The notes under the pieces: generated by a model
What the model was told of the DNA's origin: nothing
Databases searched by the model: none
What the model saw: the letters and a program-made list of their open reading frames with translations, nothing else
Shown here: positions 8,020-17,871 of the stretch, one piece after another
Position numbering within the stretch: position 1 is the stretch's first letter
How the letters are laid out: every line of letters begins with the position of its first letter
NCBI RefSeq assembly: GCF_002086635.1
Contig: NZ_MVHD01000030.1
Coordinates: 1-63,066 of the forward strand
Source: Mycobacterium alsense
GTDB taxonomy: Bacteria; Actinomycetota; Actinomycetes; Mycobacteriales; Mycobacteriaceae
Length of the DNA: 63,066 bases
Direction: 5' to 3'
Position numbers and translations under genes: made by a program

Positions 8020-9557
8020 TACTTCATTTCTCGCAGTTGTGGTTTGACCACCTTGCCGCCCGGATTGCGCGGCAACGCGTCGACGAACCGCACCGACCGC
8101 GGCGCCTTGAAGTTCGCCAAATGCTCACGGGTGTAAGCGATCACGGATTGCTCGTCGAGGTTCGCCCCCGGCCTGGCCACCACAAACGCGCGGCCGACCT
8201 CGCCCAGTCGCTCGTCGGGTACCCCGATCACCGCCACGTCGGCCACCCCTTCCATCCGGGCCAGCGCCTGCTCGACCTCGGCGGGGTAGACGTTGAAACC
8301 GCCGCAGATGTACATGTCCTTGAGCCGGTCGGTGATGCGCAGGTTGCCGGCCTCGTCGACGGTGCCGATGTCGCCGGTGTGCAGCCAGCCGTCGGGGTCG
8401 ATGGCGGCGGCGGTCGCCTCCGGGTCGTCCAGGTAGCCCAGCATCACGTTGGGCCCGCGCAGCAGCACTTCACCGGAATCGGCGATGCGCAAATCGAAGT
8501 CGGCGAAGGGGCGGCCACAGGTGGAAGCGACGGTGACGGCGTCGTCGTCGGCGCGGCACATCGTTCCCATGCCGTTGGCCTCGGTCAGCCCGTAGGCCGT
8601 CAGCACGATGTCGATGTCGAGTTCGGATTGCATGCGCTCGACCAACACGACCGGCACGGTGGCCGCGCCGGTCACCGCGAACCGCAGCGAGCTCAGGTCG
8701 TAGTCGCCGCGCGCGGGGTGGTCGAGCAGCGTCTGGTAGATCGTCGGCGGCCCGGGCAACACGGTGATGCGGTGCCGCTCGATGGCCTGCAACGTGCGCA
8801 CCGGGTCGAAGGTCAAATGCGGGATCAGTGTGGCGCCGGTCTGCAGGCAGGCCAGGATGCCGGCCTTGTAGCCGAAGTTGTGGAAGAACGGGTTGATGCA
8901 CAGGTAGCGGTCGTCGGCGGTGATCTTGCCGTTGGCCGCCCACGCCGCCGAGGCGGAAAGCGACTGCCGGTGCGCGCACAACACGCCTTTGCTGCGGCCG
9001 GTGGTGCCGGAGGTGAACAGGATGTCGCTGACGTCGTCGGGCGCGACGGCGGCGGCGCGCGCGGCGACCGCATCGGCGTCGGATGCGTGCTCGATGAAGT
9101 GGTCCCAGGTGCCCGGGACGGCATCGTCGGCCTCGACCGGGATCCGCACGACGTGGCGCAGCGCCGGCAGGGCTTCGGAGCCCAAGCGGTCCAGTTCAAA
9201 GACGCGGTCGTTGCCGAGGAATCGGCCCATCGCGAACAGCACCGGGGCGCCGGTGCGGGCCAGGATGTCGCCGGCCTCCCCGGCGGTGTAGCGGGTGTTC
9301 AGCGGCACCATGGCGGCGCCGGCGTGGTGAATCGCGAGGCAGGCCACCACCCAGTGCCAGGTGTTCGGCGACCAGATGGCCACCCGGTCTCCGGCTTGAA
9401 CGCCCAGCGCGATCAGCGCGGCCGCCGCGCGGCGCACCTCGTCGCGCAGTTCGGTGGCGGTGAAGGACCGTTCGTCGGTGATCAGCGCGGGCTGATGGGG
9501 GAATTGGCGCACGAGACGATCCAGCGCCGCGGGAATGGTGCGCGGTTCGCCGGTCAT
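8019..9557 (-). CDS. fadD3: HIP-CoA ligase FadD3
   Basis: This 512-residue acyl-CoA synthetase has DILFTSGTTGRSKGVLCAH (P-loop), INPFFHNFGYKAG, TAYGLTEANGMG, GWLHTGDIGTVDEAG and a C-terminal NPGGKVVKPQLREM lysine motif. It matches Rv3561. FadD3 activates HIP, the indanedione propionate left after the A and B rings are removed, to HIP-CoA, the first committed step of C/D-ring degradation; HIP-CoA is also the ligand that releases KstR2. It is first in the operon fadD3-fadE31-fadE32-fadE33-aspB and divergent from fadE30, with a KstR2 operator between them. The start is ATG 9557. Confidence 0.95.
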   Translation of the reverse strand: MTGEPRTIPAALDRLVRQFPHQPALITDERSFTATELRDEVRRAAAALIALGVQAGDRVAIWSPNTWHWVVACLAIHHAGAAMVPLNTRYTAGEAGDILARTGAPVLFAMGRFLGNDRVFELDRLGSEALPALRHVVRIPVEADDAVPGTWDHFIEHASDADAVAARAAAVAPDDVSDILFTSGTTGRSKGVLCAHRQSLSASAAWAANGKITADDRYLCINPFFHNFGYKAGILACLQTGATLIPHLTFDPVRTLQAIERHRITVLPGPPTIYQTLLDHPARGDYDLSSLRFAVTGAATVPVVLVERMQSELDIDIVLTAYGLTEANGMGTMCRADDDAVTVASTCGRPFADFDLRIADSGEVLLRGPNVMLGYLDDPEATAAAIDPDGWLHTGDIGTVDEAGNLRITDRLKDMYICGGFNVYPAEVEQALARMEGVADVAVIGVPDERLGEVGRAFVVARPGANLDEQSVIAYTREHLANFKAPRSVRFVDALPRNPGGKVVKPQLREMK

Positions 9558-9631
9558 CGATGCTCCCTTGGGTCAATCGCCCGGCTCTCCGCACGCCGCT
9601 GCGCGGCGCGCATCGTCGCCCGGGCCACCAA

Positions 9632-9645
9632 AGCAAGTGCTTGGT
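9632..9645. promoter_or_regulatory. KstR2 operator between fadD3 and fadE30
   Basis: The sequence AGCAAGTGCTTGGT fits the KstR2 consensus AnCAAGnnCTTGnT. It lies in the 105-bp divergent gap and should repress both operons. TAGCCT at 9650-9655, seven bases before the fadE30 ATG (9663), could be a -10 box giving a leaderless fadE30 transcript; that part is inference. Confidence 0.9.
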
Positions 9646-9662
9646 AGGTTAGCCTACAGGGC

Positions 9663-10811
9663 ATGCAGGACGTCGAGGAGTTCCGGGCGGAGGTCCGGCA
9701 GTGGCTCGCCGACAATCTGGTCGGCGAGTTCGCCGCCCTCAAGGGCCTGGGCGGGCCCGGGCGCGAGCACGAGGCGTTCGAGGAGCGCCGGGCGTGGAAC
9801 CAACACCTCGCGGCGGCCGGGCTGACCTGCCTGGGCTGGCCGGTGGAGCACGGCGGGCGCGGGCTGTCGACCGCGCACCGGGTGGCGTTCTACGAGGAGT
9901 ACGCCCGCGCCGACGCGCCGGACAAGGTCAACCACTTCGGCGAGGAGCTGCTCGGCCCGACGCTGATCGCGTTCGGGACCCCCGAGCAGCAGGCGCGGTT
10001 CCTGCCGAGGATCCTCGACGTGACCGAGCTGTGGTGCCAGGGGTACTCCGAACCCGGCGCCGGCAGCGACCTGGCGAACGTGTCGACCACCGCGGAACTC
10101 GACGGCGACCAATGGGTCATCAACGGCCAGAAGGTGTGGACGTCGCTGGCGCACCTGTCGCAGTGGTGCTTCGTGGTCGCGCGCACCGAGAAGGGCTCCA
10201 AGCGGCACGCCGGCCTGTCGTATCTGCTTGTGCCGCTGGATCAGCCGGGCGTGCAGGTGCGCCCGATCGTCCAGATCACCGGCACCGCGGAGTTCAACGA
10301 GGTGTTCTTCGACGACGCCCGCACCGATGCGTCCCTGGTGGTCGGCGAGCCCGGCGACGGCTGGCGGGTGGCCATGGGCACGCTGACGTTCGAGCGCGGC
10401 GTCTCCACCCTGGGGCAGCAAATCCGCTACGCCCGTGAGCTTTCCAACCTGGCCGAGCTCGCGCAGCGCAACGGCGCGGCAGACGACCCGTTCATCCGGG
10501 ATCTGCTGACGCGGGCGTGGGCGGGCCTGCGGGCCATGCGCTCCTACGCGCTGGCCACCATGGACGTCGAGCAGCCCGGGCAGGACAATGTGTCGAAGTT
10601 GTTGTGGGCCAACTGGCATCGCGCCCTGGGGGAGCTGGCGATGGACGTGATCGGTAAGCCGTCGATGACGTTGTCCGATGGGGAGTTCGACGAATGGCAG
10701 CGGCTTTACCTGTTCACCCGCGCCGACACCATCTACGGCGGCTCCAACGAGATCCAGCGCAACATCATCGCCGAGCGGGTGCTCGGCCTGCCACGAGAGG
10801 TCAAGGGATGA
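9663..10811 (+). CDS. fadE30: Acyl-CoA dehydrogenase FadE30
   Basis: This 382-residue acyl-CoA dehydrogenase has typical blocks WCQGYSEPGAGSDLANVS, INGQKVWTSLAHLSQWCFV, FERGVSTLGQQIRYARE and IYGGSNEIQRNIIAERVLG. It matches Rv3560c. FadE30 acts soon after FadD3, desaturating the CoA thioester of the 5-hydroxylated HIP derivative. The ATG at 9663 has no clear ribosome binding site and follows the KstR2 operator closely, which suggests a leaderless message. Its stop overlaps the ipdF start in an ATGA. Confidence 0.94.
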   Translation: MQDVEEFRAEVRQWLADNLVGEFAALKGLGGPGREHEAFEERRAWNQHLAAAGLTCLGWPVEHGGRGLSTAHRVAFYEEYARADAPDKVNHFGEELLGPTLIAFGTPEQQARFLPRILDVTELWCQGYSEPGAGSDLANVSTTAELDGDQWVINGQKVWTSLAHLSQWCFVVARTEKGSKRHAGLSYLLVPLDQPGVQVRPIVQITGTAEFNEVFFDDARTDASLVVGEPGDGWRVAMGTLTFERGVSTLGQQIRYARELSNLAELAQRNGAADDPFIRDLLTRAWAGLRAMRSYALATMDVEQPGQDNVSKLLWANWHRALGELAMDVIGKPSMTLSDGEFDEWQRLYLFTRADTIYGGSNEIQRNIIAERVLGLPREVKG

Positions 10812-11596
10812 CGCTGTCCGAAGCGCCGCACGAGATCCCCGGGCACGGTCTGCTCAAGGGCAAGGTGGTCATCGTCACCGCGGCCGCCGGCACCGGCATC
10901 GGTTCGGCGACAGCCCGGCGCGCCCTGGCCGAGGGCGCGGACGTGATGGTGTCCGACCACCACGAGCGACGCCTGGGCGAGACCGCCGACGCGCTGTCCG
11001 CGCTGGGACTGGGCCGAGTCGAGAAGGCGGTGTGCGACGTGACGTCCACCGCCCAGCTCGACGCCCTGATCGACTCGACCACCGCGCGCCTGGGCCGCAT
11101 CGACGTGCTGGTCAACAACGCAGGGCTGGGCGGGCAGACGCCGGTGGTCGACATGACCGACGACGAATGGGACCGCGTGCTGGACGTGACGCTGACGTCG
11201 GTGTTCCGCGCCACCCGCGCCGCGTTGCGCTACTTTCGCGACGCCAGGCACGGCGGCGTCATCGTCAACAACGCCAGCGTGCTGGGCTGGCGCGCCCAGC
11301 ACTCGCAGTCCCACTACGCCGCGGCCAAGGCCGGGGTGATGGCGCTGACCCGTTGCAGCGCAATCGAAGCCGTCGAGTACGGCGTGCGGATCAACGCCGT
11401 CTCGCCCAGCATCGCCCGGCACAAGTTCCTGGACAAGACGACGTCGGCCGACCTGCTCGACCGGCTGTCCGCCGGCGAGGCGTTCGGCCGTGCCGCCGAG
11501 CCGTGGGAAGTGGCGGCCACGATCGCGTTCCTGGCCAGCGACTACTCGAGTTACCTGACCGGAGAGGTGATTTCGGTATCCAGCCAGCACCCGTGA
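10808..11596 (+). CDS. ipdF: Short-chain dehydrogenase IpdF
   Basis: This is a 262-residue SDR. The nucleotide-binding motif is VTAAAGTGIGSATA (about residues 23-36), VNNAG follows, and the catalytic pair is Tyr170/Lys174 in SHYAAAKAG. It matches Rv3559c. In the HIP pathway IpdF oxidises or reduces the hydroxyl at C5 of the HIP-CoA derivative. Its start overlaps the fadE30 stop (ATGA), so the two are co-translated from the KstR2-controlled promoter. Its 3' end faces the PPE tandem array, with only 18 bp between stops. Confidence 0.9.
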   Translation: MTLSEAPHEIPGHGLLKGKVVIVTAAAGTGIGSATARRALAEGADVMVSDHHERRLGETADALSALGLGRVEKAVCDVTSTAQLDALIDSTTARLGRIDVLVNNAGLGGQTPVVDMTDDEWDRVLDVTLTSVFRATRAALRYFRDARHGGVIVNNASVLGWRAQHSQSHYAAAKAGVMALTRCSAIEAVEYGVRINAVSPSIARHKFLDKTTSADLLDRLSAGEAFGRAAEPWEVAATIAFLASDYSSYLTGEVISVSSQHP

Positions 11597-11614
11597 GGCT
11601 GCCGCGTCCCGGCG

Positions 11615-13276
11615 TTACCCCAACATCCGGCTGAGGTTGAAGATCCCGGAGGCGGTGGTACTCGTGTTGAACAGGCCCGAGGCATAGCCGCTGACCGCGC
11701 TGCCCAAGAAGATGATGGGGCTGTCCGGGATGATGTGGTTTCCAATGCCGGAGACCTGCCAGTTGTAGACGCTTCCGCCGGTGACCGAGTTGAAGAACCC
11801 CGACACAGAGCCGTTGAAGCCTGTGCCGCCGCCGGCGGTGTTGAAGAACCCCGAGACGTCGTCACCGACGTTGCCGTAGCCCGAGTTGAGCAGGCCCGAG
11901 TCGGTGGTGATGCCGACGCCCGTGTTCGTGCTGCCCGAGTTCCAGAGTCCCGTGTTGACGAAGCCCGAGTTCCCGTTGCCGGTGTTGACGTCGCCCGAAT
12001 TCCAGTTGCCCGTGTTGTCCTGGCCCGCGTTGCCGAAGCCCGTGTTCTGGGCGCCGGAGTTCCCGAAGCCGGTGTTCGATTGCCACGCGTTGCCGATGCC
12101 GGTGTTGCCCAGGCCCGAGTTGCCGAAGCCGACGTTGTTGCTGCCCGAGTTCCCGACGCCAAAGCTGTTGACGTGGCCCAGCGGGTTCAGGGTGCTGGCT
12201 CCGGTGTTGAAGATGCCGACGTTGCCGTCACCGGAGTTGAAGAACCCGATGTTGTTGGTGCCCGAGTTCCCGAAGCCGATGTTGCCGGTGCCCGAGTTCA
12301 ACCCGCCGAGGTGGAACGTGTTGGTCGCCCGGTCGAAGTAGGCGTTCCCGATGCCGACCTGGTTGTTGCCGGTCAGCCCGAACCCGATGTTGTTGTTGCC
12401 CGTGTTCCCGCCGCCGATGTTCCCGTTGCCGACGTTTCCGCCGCCCTGGTTCCCGATGCCCTGGTTTCCGAGGCCGACGTTGTTGTTGCCGGTGTTGCCC
12501 ATCCCGATGTTGCCGCCCGAGGTGGGCGTGTTGCCCCAGTTTCCGAAGCCGATGTTTCCGGCCCCGATGTTTCCGGCGCCGACGTTGTGGTCGCCGGTGT
12601 TGCCGCTGCCGATGTTGTTGTTGCCGATGTTGCCGCCGCCCAGGTTGGAGCTGCCGGTGTTGCCGCTACCGACGTTGCCGCTGCCCTTGTTGCCGCCGCC
12701 GACGTTGGCCGCGCCGACGTTGCCCAGCCCCAGGTTGGGCAGCTGGGCCAGCAGGCCCTCCAGCGTCTGGGCGGGCACCAGCTGCGCCGCCGCCGCCGAC
12801 ACGCCGCCGTGGTAGCCGACCATCGCCGCCACGTCCGCGGCCCACATCTCCTCGTACTGGGCCTCGGCGGCGGCGATCGCCGGTCCGGCGAGCCCGAGGA
12901 AGTTCGACCGCACCAGTTGCAGGAACGCGCTGCGGTTGGCCGCCACCGCCAGCGGATGCACCGTCGCGGCCTGCGCGGCCTCGAAGGCGCTGACCACCGC
13001 TTGGGCCTGCCCGGCCGTCGTCGCGGCTTGCGTCGCCGCCGCGCCCAACCACCCGCTGTACGGTGTGGCCGCGGCCGCCATCGCCTGCGCCGCCGGACCC
13101 TGCCAGGCCTGCGCGGCCAGCCCGGAAGTCACCGAGGCGAATGATTGTGCCGCGGTGGATAATTCGTCGGCCAGCCCCGACCACGCCTGCGCCGCCTGCA
13201 GCATCGGCGCGGCGCCCGCCCCATCGAAGATCAGCAGAGAATTGATTTCGGGCGGCAACATCGGAAAATTGACCAC
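11615..13276 (-). CDS. PPE-MPTR protein, third of three tandem copies
   Basis: This 553-residue protein starts GTG 13276, with GGGAGG as ribosome binding site. The PPE domain begins [15 protein letters not shown], and residues 1-180 contain WxG-like WQGPAAQAM and the conserved [17 protein letters not shown]. From about residue 185 on it is a run of NxGxGNxG pentapeptides (MPTR), interrupted by a shared block with [12 protein letters not shown] proteins are ESX-5 substrates found in the outer membrane or secreted. In M. tuberculosis PPE64 (Rv3558) alone holds this place; here three related copies lie head to tail. The C-terminus ends [11 protein letters not shown], resembling the ends of the other two copies. 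Confidence 0.9.
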   Translation of the reverse strand: MVNFPMLPPEINSLLIFDGAGAAPMLQAAQAWSGLADELSTAAQSFASVTSGLAAQAWQGPAAQAMAAAATPYSGWLGAAATQAATTAGQAQAVVSAFEAAQAATVHPLAVAANRSAFLQLVRSNFLGLAGPAIAAAEAQYEEMWAADVAAMVGYHGGVSAAAAQLVPAQTLEGLLAQLPNLGLGNVGAANVGGGNKGSGNVGSGNTGSSNLGGGNIGNNNIGSGNTGDHNVGAGNIGAGNIGFGNWGNTPTSGGNIGMGNTGNNNVGLGNQGIGNQGGGNVGNGNIGGGNTGNNNIGFGLTGNNQVGIGNAYFDRATNTFHLGGLNSGTGNIGFGNSGTNNIGFFNSGDGNVGIFNTGASTLNPLGHVNSFGVGNSGSNNVGFGNSGLGNTGIGNAWQSNTGFGNSGAQNTGFGNAGQDNTGNWNSGDVNTGNGNSGFVNTGLWNSGSTNTGVGITTDSGLLNSGYGNVGDDVSGFFNTAGGGTGFNGSVSGFFNSVTGGSVYNWQVSGIGNHIIPDSPIIFLGSAVSGYASGLFNTSTTASGIFNLSRMLG

Positions 13277-13419
13277 AATAGACCTCCCAACTTGTAGACC
13301 GCCACCGGGAAACCGTGTTCCCCGGCTGGGACGGGGCGGTAGGCCTCAGATGCTACAACGAGGCCGCGGCAAAACGCGCGCTTTTCGCCAACTATGGCTA
13401 TAGCCGGGCTACAGGCGGG

Positions 13420-15102
13420 CTATAGGCGGCCGATGTTGAACAGGCCCGCAATGCCCGAGCCGATATTGAACAAGCCCGAGTTGTAGACGCTGGCTTGGCC
13501 GGCGGGCAGGCCGGCGATCGCTTGGGTGACAGCGGTGTTCAAAAAGCCCGACATGCCGCCGTCGACGTTGACGCCGCCGAACGCCAGGTTGGAGAACCCG
13601 GAGATTGCTTCTCTTGTGGCGCCGTCCCGGGCCGAATTGAAAAATCCCGATACCCTGTCCCCGGTGTTGTTGAAGCCCGAGGTTTGGGTCCCGGCGTTGT
13701 TGAAGCCCGAGGTCGTCAGCCCGGTGTCGGTCGCGGACCCAACCCCCGTGTTGACGTTGCCGCCGTTCCACAGCCCCGTGTTGCTGTCGCCCGAATTTCC
13801 ATTGCCGGTGTTGTAGTCGCCGGCGTTCCCGAAGCCGGTGTTGACATTCCCCGCGTTGCCGGCGCCGGTGTTGTATAGGCCCGCGTTGCCGAAGCCCGTG
13901 TTCACCGTGCCCGTGTTCCCGATGCCCGAATTGAGGGTGCCCGAGTTTCCCAAGCCGAAATTGCCGAGGCCGGAATTCCCGACGCCGAAGTTGTTGTGGT
14001 TGCTCGGGAGTAGCCCGAAGTTCGATCCCGAATTGAGGATGCCGACGTTGCCGGCGCCCGAGTTGAAGAAGCCAACGTTGTTGGTGCCCGAGTTCCCGAA
14101 GCCGATGTTGCCGCTGCCCGAGTTCAGCCCGCCGAGATGGAATTGGTTGGTCGCCCTGTCGAAGTACGTATCCCCGATGCCGACCCGATTGTTGCCGCTC
14201 AGCCCCAGGCCCCAGTTGTTGGTGCCGGTGTTCCCGAGGCCGACGTTCCCGGCGCCGGTGTTCCCGCCGCCGTAGTTTCCGCTCCCGGTGTTTCCGAGGC
14301 CGACGTTGCTGTTGCCGCTGTTGCCCATGCCCACGTTGTTGTTGCCCGGAACCAACCCGTTGGCGTCGCCGATGTTTCCGAAGCCGATGTTGCCGTTGCC
14401 CAGATTCCCCGCGCCGAAGTTGGAGTTGCCCTTGTTCCCGGCGCCGAAGTTGCCGCTGCCCCGGTTTCCGTCGCCGACGTTTTGGCTGCCGACGTTCCCG
14501 TTGCCGACGTTGTTGTTGCCCCTGTTGCCGTTGCCCACGTTGGCGGCCCCCCTGTTGCCGACACCCAGGTTCGCCAGGAAGTCCTGCAGACTTGCCGCCG
14601 GATTCAGCTGCGCGGCGGCGGCCGACGCCCCGGCGTGGTAGCCGGTCATGGCCGCGACGTCGGCGGCCCACATCTCCTCGTACTGGGCCTCGGCGGCGGC
14701 GATCGCCGGTCCGGCGAGCCCGAGGAAGTTCGACCGCACCAGTTGCACGAACGCGTTGCGGTTGGCCTCGACCAGCAGCGGATGAACCGTCGCGGCCTGC
14801 GCGGCTTCGAACGCGCCGGCCACCGCGCGGGCCTGGCCGGCCGCTTCGGCTGCCGCGGCCCCCGCCTGGCTGAGCCACCCCGCGTACGGCGTCGCCGCGG
14901 CCGCCATGGCCTGAGACGCCGGGCCTTGCCACGCCTGCCCGGTCAGCCCCGAGGTCACGGTCGAGAACGACGCCGCCGCCGCACTCAGCTCCGAAGCCAG
15001 GCCATCCCACGCCGCCGCCGCGTTCAGCATCGGCGCCGGCCCGGCCCCGCTGAACATCAGCAAAGAGTTGATCTCCGGCGGCAACACCACGAAATTGACC
15101 AT
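13420..15102 (-). CDS. PPE-MPTR protein, second of three tandem copies
   Basis: This 560-residue protein starts ATG 15102 behind GGAGGTCGGGC. The PPE domain begins [19 protein letters not shown] and shares with its two neighbours the block [19 protein letters not shown]. Pentapeptide NxGxGN repeats run from about residue 175 to the end, with the same internal landmark [19 protein letters not shown]. The C-terminus ends [20 protein letters not shown]. The closeness of the N-terminal domains to those of the flanking copies argues for local duplication followed by drift in the repeats. No function is assigned beyond the family's cell-envelope location. Confidence 0.9.
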   Translation of the reverse strand: MVNFVVLPPEINSLLMFSGAGPAPMLNAAAAWDGLASELSAAAASFSTVTSGLTGQAWQGPASQAMAAAATPYAGWLSQAGAAAAEAAGQARAVAGAFEAAQAATVHPLLVEANRNAFVQLVRSNFLGLAGPAIAAAEAQYEEMWAADVAAMTGYHAGASAAAAQLNPAASLQDFLANLGVGNRGAANVGNGNRGNNNVGNGNVGSQNVGDGNRGSGNFGAGNKGNSNFGAGNLGNGNIGFGNIGDANGLVPGNNNVGMGNSGNSNVGLGNTGSGNYGGGNTGAGNVGLGNTGTNNWGLGLSGNNRVGIGDTYFDRATNQFHLGGLNSGSGNIGFGNSGTNNVGFFNSGAGNVGILNSGSNFGLLPSNHNNFGVGNSGLGNFGLGNSGTLNSGIGNTGTVNTGFGNAGLYNTGAGNAGNVNTGFGNAGDYNTGNGNSGDSNTGLWNGGNVNTGVGSATDTGLTTSGFNNAGTQTSGFNNTGDRVSGFFNSARDGATREAISGFSNLAFGGVNVDGGMSGFLNTAVTQAIAGLPAGQASVYNSGLFNIGSGIAGLFNIGRL

Positions 15103-15357
15103 GCCCGACCTCCTACCCGATTCCCTCGGTTGCTCTGCGTCAACCGATGCCCGACGGGAATCGAGAATTTCCCAGGGATGTTATGACGATTCCGCGGGAA
15201 CTGCTGGGCGTTTCGTCAAGAAGGGCGCAACCGCCGGCTCGGCAATCCCCGGCGCTCACGCGTTTGCGGCGAAAGGAGGGCCTTCGATGGCGGTGTGCGG
15301 ATCGACGGCCCGTTGGCGTGTCGCGGCAAATGTTTCGCGGCGGCTGGGCTCGGCGGG

Positions 15358-17025
15358 CTAGCCCGTCAGCCCGGCCAACCGTTGGGCGAGGCTGAAGAAC
15401 CCGGCCATTTGCGTGCCCATGTTGAAGAAGCCGGAAGTGGCTCCGCTGATACCGGGGCCGAACGCGCCCGGGATGCCGGTGTTTCCGATGCCGGAGACGA
15501 AGCCGTTGATTCCGAGGAATCCCGTGGCCCCGCTGGCGGTGTTGAAGAAGCCCGACATGAGGCCGTTGATGGTGCTGGTGTCGCCGACCGCTCTGTTGAA
15601 AAAGCCGGACACTTCGAGACCGGTGTTGCCGTAGCCCGACGTCGGGTTCCCGCTGTCGGTGGTGATCCCGAAGCCCGTGTTGACCTGGCCGGAATTCCAG
15701 AAGCCGGTGTTGGTGCTACCGGAATTTCCGTTGCCCGTGTTGACGGCTCCCGAGTTCCAGAAGCCCGTGTTGTAGCTGCCGCCGTTGCCGAAGCCGGTGT
15801 TCAAGGTCCCGGCGTTGCCGGCACCGGTGTCCAGGTTGCCCGAGTTGCCGAAGCCGAAGTTCCCAGCAGCCGAGTTGCCGAGGCCGATGTTGGCGCCGCC
15901 GGAGTTCCCCATTCCGAAGTTGTTGAGGTGCCCGGGCATCGCGGCATTGGTGCCGGTGTTGAAGAAGCCGACGTTGCCACTACCGGAGTTGAAAAAGCCG
16001 ATGTTGTCGGTGCCCGAGTTGCCGAAGCCGATGTTGCCGCTTCCGGAGTTCAACCCGGCGAACGTGAACTGCTGGGTCGCGGTGTCGTAGTAGGCGTTCC
16101 CGATGCCGACCAGGTTGTTTCCGGTGAGACCGAAGCCGATGTTGTTGTCGCCGGTGTTGCCACCGCCGTAGTTTCCGTTGCCGGTGTTGCCCGTACCCCA
16201 GTTGTTGTTGCCGAAATTGCCCATGCCGACGTTGTGTCCGTTCACGCCGGTGAAGCCGCCGATGTTGCCGAAGCCGATGTTCCCGTCGCCCGTGTTACCG
16301 CTGCCGAAGTTGTTGTTGCCCACGTTGCCGTTGCCGATGTTGTTGCTGCTCGGGGTCGGCGAACTGATGCCGCCGCCGACCCCGTTGCCGCTGCCGACGT
16401 TGCCGCTGCCGGTGTTGCCGTTGCCGATGTTGGCGGTACCCGTGTTGCCGTTGCCGATGTTGCCGGTGCCGCCGGTGTTGCCGATGCCGATGTTGGGCAG
16501 GGCCTGCAACAACTGCTGGAACGGGTTCAACTGCGCCGCCGCCGCCACGGCGCCGGCCTGATAGCCCGTCATGGCCGAAACGTCGGCGGCCCACATCGCC
16601 TCGTATTGCGCTTCCGCTTCGGCGATCGCCGGTCCGGCCAGGCCGAGGAAATTCGACCGCACCAACTGCACGAATGCGTTGCGGTTGGCCTCCACCAGCA
16701 ACGGGTGCACCGTCGCGGCCCGCGCGGCCTCGAACGCGTTCGCCACCGCCCGGGCCTGGCCGGCCGCGCCGGCGGCCTGCGCCGACGCCGCGTGCAGCCA
16801 GCCCGCGTACGGGGTGGCCGCGGCCGTCATGGCCGCCGAAGCCGGGCCCTGCCAGGCCTGCCCGGCCAGCCCGGAGGTCACCGAGGCGAACGAGCCCGCC
16901 GCGGTCCCGAGCTCGTCGGCCAAGCCCTCCCAGGCCGCGGCCGCCTGCAACATCGGGGCGGAACCCGCGCCGCTGAACATCAGCAACGAATTGATCTCCG
17001 GCGGCAATATCGGAAAACTCACCAT
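15358..17025 (-). CDS. PPE-MPTR protein (PPE64 position), first of three tandem copies
   Basis: This 555-residue protein starts ATG 17025. The PPE domain begins [19 protein letters not shown], followed by WQGPASAAM and [17 protein letters not shown], then MPTR pentapeptides (GNxGxxNxG) to the end, closing with [19 protein letters not shown]. It is the copy next to kstR2, and divergent from it, as PPE64 is in M. tuberculosis. The 221-bp gap to kstR2 contains the KstR2 operator, but that lies about 190 bp from this start and may not control it. Upstream of the second copy, 15103-15357 holds no gene that I can support. Confidence 0.9.
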   Translation of the reverse strand: MVSFPILPPEINSLLMFSGAGSAPMLQAAAAWEGLADELGTAAGSFASVTSGLAGQAWQGPASAAMTAAATPYAGWLHAASAQAAGAAGQARAVANAFEAARAATVHPLLVEANRNAFVQLVRSNFLGLAGPAIAEAEAQYEAMWAADVSAMTGYQAGAVAAAAQLNPFQQLLQALPNIGIGNTGGTGNIGNGNTGTANIGNGNTGSGNVGSGNGVGGGISSPTPSSNNIGNGNVGNNNFGSGNTGDGNIGFGNIGGFTGVNGHNVGMGNFGNNNWGTGNTGNGNYGGGNTGDNNIGFGLTGNNLVGIGNAYYDTATQQFTFAGLNSGSGNIGFGNSGTDNIGFFNSGSGNVGFFNTGTNAAMPGHLNNFGMGNSGGANIGLGNSAAGNFGFGNSGNLDTGAGNAGTLNTGFGNGGSYNTGFWNSGAVNTGNGNSGSTNTGFWNSGQVNTGFGITTDSGNPTSGYGNTGLEVSGFFNRAVGDTSTINGLMSGFFNTASGATGFLGINGFVSGIGNTGIPGAFGPGISGATSGFFNMGTQMAGFFSLAQRLAGLTG

Positions 17026-17217
17026 GGCTGTCTCCTCGCCCCATTAGCCGCGGAAAAGTCCCGGCGCCCAATCACATCGAGCAATTCGCCACAGATGCTA
17101 CGGCGGTGTTGCCGAAAACATTTGAGTTTCGCAAGAGCCACCGGAGAATTTCGTCGGTCGACGGAGCGGGGCCTTATGGCACTGGTCCGCCGGTGTGGGG
17201 GCGCGCCCGTGTGGCCG

Positions 17218-17231
17218 AGCAAGCGCTTGGT
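17218..17231. promoter_or_regulatory. KstR2 operator upstream of kstR2
   Basis: AGCAAGCGCTTGGT fits AnCAAGnnCTTGnT and lies 15 bp before the kstR2 ATG, so the repressor controls its own operon with fadA6. A TACCCT just downstream could be the -10 element, which would make the transcript leaderless or nearly so. Confidence 0.9.
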
Positions 17232-17246
17232 TGATACCCTGATCGA

Positions 17247-17855
17247 ATGGACCGAGTGGCCGGTCAGGCCAATACCCGGCGAGACGAGCTGCTAGAGCTC
17301 GCCGCCACCATGTTCGCCGAGCGCGGCCTGCGCGCCACCACGGTGCGCGACATCGCCGACGGCGCCGGCATCCTGTCGGGCAGCCTGTATCACCACTTCT
17401 CCTCCAAGGAGGAGATGGTCGACGAGTTGCTGCGGAGCTTTTTGGACTGGCTGTTCGCGCGCTACCGCGAAATCATGGACACCGAGGCCAATCCGCTCGA
17501 ACGGCTCAAGGGGCTGTTCATGGCGTCGTTCGAGGCGATCGAGGATCGTCATGCCCAGGTCGTCATCTACCAGGACGAGGCCAAAAGGCTGCTGGCGCAA
17601 CCCCGGTTCTCCTACATCGAGGACATGAACCGCCAACAGCGCAAGATGTGGGTCGAGGTGCTCAATCAGGGAGTCGACGAGGGCTACTTCCGGCCCGACC
17701 TCGACGTGGACCTCGTCTACCGCTTCATCCGCGACACCACGTGGGTGTCGGTGCGCTGGTATCAACCCGGCGGGCCACTCACCGCAAAACAGGTCGGCCA
17801 GCAATATCTCGCCATCGTGCTTGGCGGCATAACGGCGGAATTTTCAAAAGATTGA
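17247..17855 (+). CDS. kstR2: TetR-family repressor KstR2
   Basis: This is a 202-residue TetR regulator. The N-terminal helix-turn-helix spans about residues 10-60 (RDELLELAATMFAERGLRAT, then DIADGAGILSGSLYHHFSSK). The remainder is the ligand-binding domain. It matches Rv3557c. KstR2 represses the HIP-degradation genes and is released by HIP-CoA, the FadD3 product. Three operators for it are visible in this window (9632, 17218, 23573), each in front of the genes expected of the regulon. The gene is followed 16 bp later by fadA6. Confidence 0.96.
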   Translation: MDRVAGQANTRRDELLELAATMFAERGLRATTVRDIADGAGILSGSLYHHFSSKEEMVDELLRSFLDWLFARYREIMDTEANPLERLKGLFMASFEAIEDRHAQVVIYQDEAKRLLAQPRFSYIEDMNRQQRKMWVEVLNQGVDEGYFRPDLDVDLVYRFIRDTTWVSVRWYQPGGPLTAKQVGQQYLAIVLGGITAEFSKD

Positions 17856-17871
17856 AGAAGGAGTCTGAAAC

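Noticed and set aside
11800..12700. Regularly spaced short repeats resembling a CRISPR array or satellite
   Set aside because: They are the codons of PPE MPTR pentapeptides (NxGxGN), in frame with a PPE domain; no spacers or cas genes.
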